Assembly (NCBI GenBank): GCA_964401335.1
Contig: CAYNYK010000102.1
Coordinates: 1-19,317, forward strand
Source: JAAYCU01 sp964401335
GTDB lineage: Bacteria > Planctomycetota > Phycisphaerae > UBA1845 > PWPN01
Direction: 5' to 3'
DNA: 19,317 nucleotides
Part shown: piece after piece, positions 14,416 through 19,317 of the stretch
Layout: each line of letters starts with the position of its first letter
Numbering within the stretch: position 1 is the first letter of the stretch
The notes under the pieces: model-generated
What the model was told of the DNA's origin: nothing
The model's database searches: none
Seen by the model: the letters and a program-made list of their open reading frames with translations, nothing else
Translations under genes and position numbers: made by a program

Positions 14416-15065
14416 GAATGCCAATCCTTAAGTGCCGACAAACGGTTTGTGTCGATATCGTCAAACGTGCGACTGATATGGAAGATGGCAATCCCCATCA
14501 CGAAAACTCCCACAAACACATCAAGGAGAGTCGCGAGATCCACCAATATCGATTCCTCACCGACCAGGGCGATACCGAACAGGTAGATGCCGTTTTCCAT
14601 AACCAGATATCCGAGAACCTGCGTAATGGCCTTTCGGCGGCTGACGATCAGCAGCAGACCCGCCAGGATCGCATGAAGGGCCACCGGCACCAGGAGAGAC
14701 GAATGCTCCGAGGGGGCTGACGGCAGGCGGCCGGCGAGCCACATGGCGGCCGGCAAGGCCAGGGTGCCGGCCAGCAAAGACCAGGTGAAACTCACGAACG
14801 GCTCGACCTCCCGACGCACCCGGGCCTGGCGCATGGCACGAAACAGCAACCAGGGGAACACCAAACCCTTAAGGGCCATGATCCCCGCCGCCAAAAACAC
14901 CAGATGCACGGATAACGCATGCGCATGTAACGCCGCGGTTACCAGGCCCAGAAGTATGCCCTGGGCGGCGGCCATCCGAATGCAGGTGTCCAGACGACTC
15001 AGGGTCGTTAAGGCCAAATTGGCCAACACCAGCAAAACCAGCAGCAATTCAATCCACAAAGTCAC
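14412..15065 (-). CDS. hyfE: HyfE-like membrane subunit
   Basis: Small membrane subunit specific to Hyf/Ehr-type complexes, with a NuoK-like C-terminal part. About 217 residues, nearly the same as E. coli HyfE (216). It has about six or seven hydrophobic helices, starting with LWIELLLVLLVLANLALTT, and a NuoK-like run around VLGYLVMENGIYLFGIAL with the conserved membrane Glu. I chose GTG at 15065 because AGAGGT lies about 8 bp upstream and the resulting protein begins at the first helix; the open frame upstream, to 15122, lies within the preceding gene. Four nt after the HyfC-like gene. Confidence 0.9.
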   Translation of the reverse strand: MTLWIELLLVLLVLANLALTTLSRLDTCIRMAAAQGILLGLVTAALHAHALSVHLVFLAAGIMALKGLVFPWLLFRAMRQARVRREVEPFVSFTWSLLAGTLALPAAMWLAGRLPSAPSEHSSLLVPVALHAILAGLLLIVSRRKAITQVLGYLVMENGIYLFGIALVGEESILVDLATLLDVFVGVFVMGIAIFHISRTFDDIDTNRLSALKDWHS

Positions 15066-15069
15066 CGGT

Positions 15070-15978
15070 CTACCTCTGCATAAGCACCAGCGCCAGTACG
15101 GCCAACGCCCCGGCGCAAACAAGCAACTGTGGCACGCGGAGCAGCCGAAGTCTGGCCATCGCCGACTCGATAATGCCGGTTACTATCGCCAGAACGACCA
15201 TGCCTGCGAAAAAGAGTATCGTGTTGAGCCACCCGTGACCGCGCACGGGCAACAGGATTCCGACGAGCAGGGCGCCCAATATCCACAACTTGAGGGCGGC
15301 CGCGTAAAGGATGAAGGCCAGGTCCGGTCCGCTGTAGTCCAGCACCATGACCTCGTGGATCATGGTTAATTCCAAATGTGTATTGGGATCGTCCACGGGG
15401 ATGCGGGCATTCTCCGTCAGAAAAACCAACAGCACGGCCACCGCGACCATGACCAAGGCCGGACCGGCGTTGATCCATAAGGCCGGGGTCAGTGCCGCGT
15501 ACATCGCCGACAAGCTGACGCTGCCGCTTGCCTGAGCGATGACCGCCAACGCTAAGAGCAGGGCCGGCTCGGCGAGCGCGGAGAATTGCACCTCCCGGCT
15601 CGCCCCCATCCCTTCAAAACTCGAACCGGTATCCAGCGCCCCTAAAACGGTGAAAAACCGCATGATCCCCAGCAGATAAGCCAGCAGAATCAGATCGCCC
15701 TGGAAGGCCAAGAGCGAAGCATGTCCGCCCCACGGTATAAGAGTCAGGCAGGCCAGCACGGCGGCCAGTCCGACGGCGGGGCTGGCCCGGAAAATCCAGG
15801 TCGTGGTTCGACTATAGACCGCTCCTTTGTGCAGCAACTTCCAGAGGTCGTAATAGAGCTGCAGCAGGGGTACTCCGTTACGTCCCGCAAAGAAGGCCTT
15901 GGTCCGGTTGATGACACCCACCAGCAAGGGAGCCAACAGCAGAGCCAGCGCGGTATGAAACATGGAACTTGCGGACAT
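15070..15978 (-). CDS. hyfC: HyfC/NuoH-like membrane subunit
   Basis: Membrane subunit that links the soluble redox module to the ion-pumping arm, homologous to NuoH and HycD. 302 residues with about eight hydrophobic helices. It retains the conserved cytoplasmic loops GMGASREVQFSALAEP (123-138) and ENARIPVDDPNTHLELTM (189-206), followed by IHEVMVLDYSGPDLA, the charged region coupling redox to ion movement. The ATG at 15978 is 3 nt after the preceding stop; ribosome binding site weak, so probably coupled. An ATG at residue 6 is an alternative. Conservation here is strong, in contrast with the lost active site in the large subunit. Confidence 0.93.
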   Translation of the reverse strand: MSASSMFHTALALLLAPLLVGVINRTKAFFAGRNGVPLLQLYYDLWKLLHKGAVYSRTTTWIFRASPAVGLAAVLACLTLIPWGGHASLLAFQGDLILLAYLLGIMRFFTVLGALDTGSSFEGMGASREVQFSALAEPALLLALAVIAQASGSVSLSAMYAALTPALWINAGPALVMVAVAVLLVFLTENARIPVDDPNTHLELTMIHEVMVLDYSGPDLAFILYAAALKLWILGALLVGILLPVRGHGWLNTILFFAGMVVLAIVTGIIESAMARLRLLRVPQLLVCAGALAVLALVLMQR

Positions 15979-15981
15979 GAA

Positions 15982-17970
15982 TCAACCGACCTTCCAGAAA
16001 AGCAGGACCAACAGAGTGATCGCGATATACAGGACGTAAAGCTGAACGTGGCCGTGCTGAAACCAGCGAAACTGGGCCAGCAGCCACACGACCGCCTTGA
16101 ATACGGGTTGGTAAAAATGCTCGCGACAAACGTCCGGAGTATTCGTGGTTAAGGACGCATCGCGAGGAAAATATCCTTGCGGCGCATGTAAAGCCTGACG
16201 GGTTCGCAGAAACGCGGCGAACAGATCCGTGAGCGGCTGGGCAAACGAGGATGCGGTGTATTGCATGCGCGGCGACGGCCGTGCATAACCACAGTCCCAG
16301 GTAACAGCTTGGGTCACGGGTCGTCCGGCCAGCAGGCGGCGCCGCAACAGCAACAGGATCAGCGCCAAAGCCAGGAAGACGACGCCGAGGATGACGACAT
16401 GGTGCAGTAGTTCAACCTTGCCGACGAGGTTTTTGTGTAGTGGGTCGGCCTCCAGGCCGGTGACGATGCGCAGAACGGGCTCCATCCAGTTGAGTACAAG
16501 CGGAGCGCACAGCCCGATCAACGTACAGCCGGCCGCCAGAACCAGCATGGGCAAACGCATGGCCCAAGGGGATTCATGAGCCTGCGCCGGGTGCGTGCTG
16601 CGTGGTTCGCCCAGAAAAATAATACCGAAGGCCTTGGTGAAACAGGCGGCCGCCAAACCTCCAATCAACGCCAGCCCGCCGAGCACCACGAGTCCGGCAA
16701 TCATAGGTGATATATGCGAAGCACTGACGCCTTCAAACCCGCCCACGTAGATCAAGAACTCGCTGACGAACCCGTTGAACGGCGGCAAACCCGAGATGGC
16801 GATGGCTCCGATCAGGAAAGTCGCGGCGGTCCAGGGCATGCGTTTCAGCAGCCCGCCCAGATGATCGATCTCGCCGGTTCCCGTGGCGTGCATAACCGAT
16901 CCCGCGCCTAGAAACAGAAGGCCTTTGAATAACGCATGGTTCACCACGTGCAGAAGGCCGCCGGCGAATCCGAGAACCATCAGCGGAGTCGATTGCAGGC
17001 TCATGCCCAATACGCCCACGCCAAGCCCCAGGGCGATGATCCCGATGTTTTCGACGCTGTGATAGGCGAGCAGTCTTTTCAAATCATGTTGGGCCAATGC
17101 GAACAGGACGCCGAGCACTCCCGAACTGACCCCGATACCGATTAGCAGCCATCCCCACCACGCGGTCGGCGGGCCCAGCAAAGTCAGGGTTCGCACGAGG
17201 CCGTAAATCCCTGTCTTGATCATCACTCCGGACATGACCGCGGAAACATGGCTGGGGGCGGCGGGGTGCGCTTCGGGCAACCACACGTGCATGGGCATGA
17301 ATCCCGCCTTGGTCCCGAAACCGACGACGGCCAGAATAAACAGCAAACCGGCATTGGCGGGAATCATTCCGGCGGCCGCACCCAGTTGATCGAAGTCCAG
17401 CGAATGGGCTGGTCGGCCGAGCAGGATGAACAGAACAAACAGGAACGCGGTACCCAGATGCATGGCTACGAGGTAGGTCCAACCGGCCTGGCGCACATGC
17501 TCCTTTTCGTCGTCGAAGGTCACCAGGAAAAAGGAAGCCAACGACATCAATTCCCAGGCCATCAGAAACAGTATGCCGTTACGAGCGATCAGGACGAGGG
17601 CCATGCAGGCGGTCAGCAGGTTGAAGTAAAACCAATGCGTGCCTAACCGGCGACGGCCGTCGGAGACCGAGAGATAGCGGCTGCCATAGAGGGCCGCCAG
17701 CGCGGGCACCCCGAGCATGGGAATCAGAAAGAAAGCGGATAGGCCGTCCAGGTGAACGTAAAAGCTGCCGTAGGGTACGCTCCACGCCAGACGAATGGGC
17801 GCTAAGGCGTGACCGGAGAGCACCTGGATCGCGGGAATGATTCCGAGCAGGCCGCCCAGCATGGTCCCGCACACCCCGATCAGGGTTGCGATTCGCGGGC
17901 GAGCGGAGGCGATCATGGCCCCCATGCCGGAAATGATCAGCAGTCCGATGGCCAGTAACAACCCGCTCAT
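15982..17970 (-). CDS. hyfB: HyfB-like antiporter-like membrane subunit
   Basis: Largest membrane subunit, homologous to HyfB/HycC and NuoL, expected to move protons or Na+. 662 residues against about 672 in E. coli HyfB. Essential residues of the channel are visible: Glu 140 in MAWELMSLASFFLV, Lys 221 in FGTKAGFMPMHVWLPEAH, Lys 298 in HDLKRLLAYHSVENIG, Lys 349 in NHALFKGLLFLGAGS and Glu 404 in GFVSEFLIY. The C-terminal TWDCGYARPSPRMQYTASSF segment is typical of HyfB-type subunits. The ATG at 17970 overlaps the regulator's stop codon as ATGA, making translational coupling likely. Whether the ion is H+ or Na+ cannot be read from sequence. Confidence 0.93.
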   Translation of the reverse strand: MSGLLLAIGLLIISGMGAMIASARPRIATLIGVCGTMLGGLLGIIPAIQVLSGHALAPIRLAWSVPYGSFYVHLDGLSAFFLIPMLGVPALAALYGSRYLSVSDGRRRLGTHWFYFNLLTACMALVLIARNGILFLMAWELMSLASFFLVTFDDEKEHVRQAGWTYLVAMHLGTAFLFVLFILLGRPAHSLDFDQLGAAAGMIPANAGLLFILAVVGFGTKAGFMPMHVWLPEAHPAAPSHVSAVMSGVMIKTGIYGLVRTLTLLGPPTAWWGWLLIGIGVSSGVLGVLFALAQHDLKRLLAYHSVENIGIIALGLGVGVLGMSLQSTPLMVLGFAGGLLHVVNHALFKGLLFLGAGSVMHATGTGEIDHLGGLLKRMPWTAATFLIGAIAISGLPPFNGFVSEFLIYVGGFEGVSASHISPMIAGLVVLGGLALIGGLAAACFTKAFGIIFLGEPRSTHPAQAHESPWAMRLPMLVLAAGCTLIGLCAPLVLNWMEPVLRIVTGLEADPLHKNLVGKVELLHHVVILGVVFLALALILLLLRRRLLAGRPVTQAVTWDCGYARPSPRMQYTASSFAQPLTDLFAAFLRTRQALHAPQGYFPRDASLTTNTPDVCREHFYQPVFKAVVWLLAQFRWFQHGHVQLYVLYIAITLLVLLFWKVG

Positions 17971-18680
17971 GCTGACTCCCGGCCGGCGGGGCCTTGCGGG
18001 TTGTCCGTGGTGGTGGCCAGTTTTTTCTCCACGCGCTCGGCCTGGCCGAGGATTTCGTCCCGCGAATCCTGCCGCTCGATGGCCGCCTTGAATTCCGGAT
18101 CGCGCAGGGCGAACATGAGCATGGAGAGCATTTTCAGATGCGCCCGCACGGTCGGGCTGATGAGCGTGAACAGCGTATGGACCGCTCGCCCGTCGAGCGC
18201 GCCGAAATCAATCGGGTTTTCCAGGAAGCAGACGGTGATGCTCGGCCGCTGAACGTGCAGCACGATCGGGTTGCGCACGTGCGGAATGGCGATGCCCTCG
18301 CCGATCCCGGTCGATCCGAGGTTTTCCCGGGCGAGCAGAACCTGGTAGAGAAATTCTCGATCCACCTCCTCGGGCAGCCTCATCACCTCGACCACCGAGC
18401 GCAGTACCGAAGGCTTATCCGTTCCACTGACCCGATACACGATGCCGCCCGCCCGGATGGCCTCCAACAGGCTGGGAATCTCGACGCTTTCCGGTTCCTT
18501 CAGTATGTCCACGGACAGGTTCATCCGCCGCGAGGTCGCCCACTCCAAGAGCTCCGCCCGGTTAAACCTGCACTGTCCATTTATTTTATAAACTGGTATT
18601 GTGCCTTGATCGATCCAGCGATAGATCGTCCGTTCGGAAACTTCCAGCAGTTTGGCGGCGTCTTTTGTGGTTAAATTCAT
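17967..18680 (-). CDS. Excisionase/MerR-type HTH fused to PTS EIIA (PtsN-like) domain
   Basis: First gene of the operon, about 237 residues. Residues 1-52 form an excisionase-family winged helix (LTTKDAAKLLEVSERTIYRW, then IPVYKINGQCRFNRAELLEW). Residues about 65-215 form a fructose/mannitol or nitrogen-type EIIA domain with the phosphoryl-accepting histidine in GEGIAIPH (H134). The parts together suggest a DNA-binding regulator whose activity depends on phosphorylation from the PTS/PTS-Ntr chain (inference). I chose ATG at 18680, not TTG at 18704, because the promoter -10 (18713-18718) would put the transcript start at about 18706, leaving no leader for the TTG. Its ATGA overlap with the HyfB-like gene implies it is made together with the complex. 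The target site is unproven; the inverted repeat in its own promoter is a candidate. Confidence 0.88.
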   Translation of the reverse strand: MNLTTKDAAKLLEVSERTIYRWIDQGTIPVYKINGQCRFNRAELLEWATSRRMNLSVDILKEPESVEIPSLLEAIRAGGIVYRVSGTDKPSVLRSVVEVMRLPEEVDREFLYQVLLARENLGSTGIGEGIAIPHVRNPIVLHVQRPSITVCFLENPIDFGALDGRAVHTLFTLISPTVRAHLKMLSMLMFALRDPEFKAAIERQDSRDEILGQAERVEKKLATTTDNPQGPAGRESA

Positions 18681-18718
18681 GTCATTGTCCGGCAATATAG
18701 CCAATGGGTGGTATATTA

Positions 18719-18740
18719 TGACATTGAATCTATAATGTCA
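18719..18740. promoter_or_regulatory. Inverted repeat, candidate operator
   Basis: TGACATT (18719-18725), 8-bp spacer, AATGTCA (18734-18740): a perfect 7-bp dyad lying over the -35 and spacer of the minus-strand promoter and over the plus-strand TATAAT. A further half-site, TTTGTCAT, is at 18744-18751. Binder could be the HTH-EIIA protein or the antitoxin. Confidence 0.55.
18731..18736 (+). promoter_or_regulatory. Possible -10 box of the toxin-antitoxin promoter
   Basis: Perfect TATAAT inside the operator-like dyad, 67 bp upstream of the antitoxin ATG. No good -35 at 16-18 bp upstream, so it would need an activator or other help. Confidence 0.4.
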
Positions 18741-18803
18741 ACATTTGTCATAGCTGATCCTGATTGGGTAGCGGAATCCAGCTTGAGTACAGGGAGCCAT
18801 CCG

Positions 18804-18992
18804 ATGACGAATGTGAAGCAACAGGTTCGCGAATTGCTGGACCGATTGCCGGATGACTGCTCGGTGGAGGATATCCAGTACCAACTCTACGTGACTCAGA
18901 CCATTCGACACCGATTGGACTTGGCCGAGCGGTGTGAGGCTGTGTCCCAGGCCGATGCTGAAGAGCGATTCGATAAATGGCGCATCAAGTAA
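18804..18992 (+). CDS. Antitoxin of a RelE/ParE-type toxin-antitoxin pair
   Basis: A 62-residue acidic/helical protein, VRELLDRLPDDCSVEDIQYQLYV, ending in QADAEERFDKWRIK. This pattern is familiar from short antitoxins placed before RelE/ParE toxins. ATG at 18804 has AGGGAG (18791-18796) 7 bp upstream; the open frame begins upstream at 18708 but without such a site. Its 3' end overlaps the toxin start by 16 nt (18977-18992), the usual coupled arrangement. The C-terminal half probably wraps the toxin; no classical HTH is visible in this short form. It looks intact although its toxin is not. Confidence 0.8.
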   Translation: MTNVKQQVRELLDRLPDDCSVEDIQYQLYVTQTIRHRLDLAERCEAVSQADAEERFDKWRIK

Positions 18993-19304
18993 GCTGGTTA
19001 CCGGCCGCTCTCGATAACCTCGAGAGCGATCGCGGAATATATCGCCTTTGATTCGCCTAGGTATGCGTCCGTTGTGGTCACGCGGATGTTGTCGGAAGCG
19101 CGTGCGTTGGCCGATTTTCCCAGAATGGGGCGGCCGGTTCCGGAATGGGGCGACGAGCAGGTGCGCGAACGGCTCGTCTACAACTACCGGTTGATATACC
19201 AGGTTCGGGAGTCGTCGGTGCTTGTTCTCGCAGTCATCCACGGCGCAAGAAACCTGACCGTGAAATTACACCACCAATTTGTGTTATATAAAAAAATGTT
19301 TTAG
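18977..19304 (+). pseudogene. RelE/ParE-family toxin, frameshifted
   Basis: Starts at ATG 18977 (MAHQVSWLPAALDNLE...), then hits a stop within about 25 codons. The rest of the toxin continues one base out of frame: AIAEYIAFDSPRYASVVVTRM from 19026, then LSEARALADFPRMGRPVPEW and RERLVYNYRLIYQV to the stop at 19304. Dropping one base in GAGAGCG (about 19022-19028) joins the two into a single RelE/ParE protein of normal architecture, about 108 residues, with the conserved RLIYQV and VIHGAR segments. Either a real inactivating mutation or a one-base assembly/sequencing error. The known family reads LE-x-IAEYI at this point, which fixes the position of the extra base. Confidence 0.8.
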
Positions 19305-19317
19305 GGGGGTTTGACAA

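Larger units (their letters stand above)
18713..18741 (-). promoter_or_regulatory. Sigma70-type promoter of the Hyf-like operon
   Basis: On the minus strand: TTGACA (18741-18736), 17-bp spacer, TAATAT (18718-18713). Near-consensus and correctly placed about 33 bp from the ATG at 18680. Confidence 0.78.

Noticed and set aside
13405..17872. Many plus-strand ORFs opposite the Hyf-like operon
   Set aside because: Antisense shadows of strongly conserved membrane-protein genes, lacking ribosome binding sites and recognisable domains.
10616..18680. Operon read as a functional group 4 [NiFe] hydrogenase or formate hydrogenlyase
   Set aside because: The large subunit lacks all four metal-ligand cysteines, and no formate dehydrogenase or hyp maturation gene is present in the window.

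Overview
This is a GC-rich bacterial chromosome segment, most likely from a metagenome-assembled genome: it contains a 10-N scaffold gap at 2808-2817 whose flanks overlap. The gene content is a complete accB-accC pair, a PPi-type phosphofructokinase, a B12-binding radical SAM protein, a NiFe-less energy-converting-hydrogenase-like complex and a RelE/ParE-type toxin-antitoxin pair. It would suit an anaerobic or facultatively anaerobic Gram-negative-type bacterium. Planctomycetota (Phycisphaerae-like) is my guess, not something the sequence proves.

Left part (1-6467): a lone, AT-richer SPPY-class DNA methyltransferase on the minus strand; then a plus-strand operon with a clear sigma70-type promoter encoding an M24 aminopeptidase, biotin carboxyl carrier protein (broken in the assembly by the gap) and biotin carboxylase. 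A ~155-bp nested inverted-repeat element separates this from the phosphofructokinase gene. The 550 bp after that gene hold a duplicated block of small hairpins whose stems differ but whose tip is constant.

Middle (6468-10645): a 617-residue cobalamin-binding radical SAM protein; a short secreted PAPVYVAP-repeat protein on the minus strand with its terminator; a MarR regulator; and cysK behind a good promoter. cysK runs 30 bp into the end of the next operon, which comes from the opposite direction.

Right part (10616-18680, minus strand): a tightly packed seven-gene operon. It begins with a DNA-binding HTH fused to a PTS EIIA domain, followed by HyfB-, HyfC-, HyfE-, HyfF-, HyfG- and HyfI-like genes, mostly joined by ATGA overlaps or gaps under 10 nt. 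The membrane arm (two antiporter-like subunits, a NuoH-like subunit and a HyfE-like subunit) and the Fe-S small subunit (fused to a two-cluster ferredoxin domain) look intact. The large subunit has lost all four NiFe-binding cysteines. The complex is therefore probably not a hydrogenase but an Ehr-type (energy-converting hydrogenase related) redox-driven ion pump whose substrate is unknown. The operon promoter overlaps a divergent promoter and an inverted repeat shared with an antitoxin gene; the adjoining toxin gene carries a one-base frameshift.
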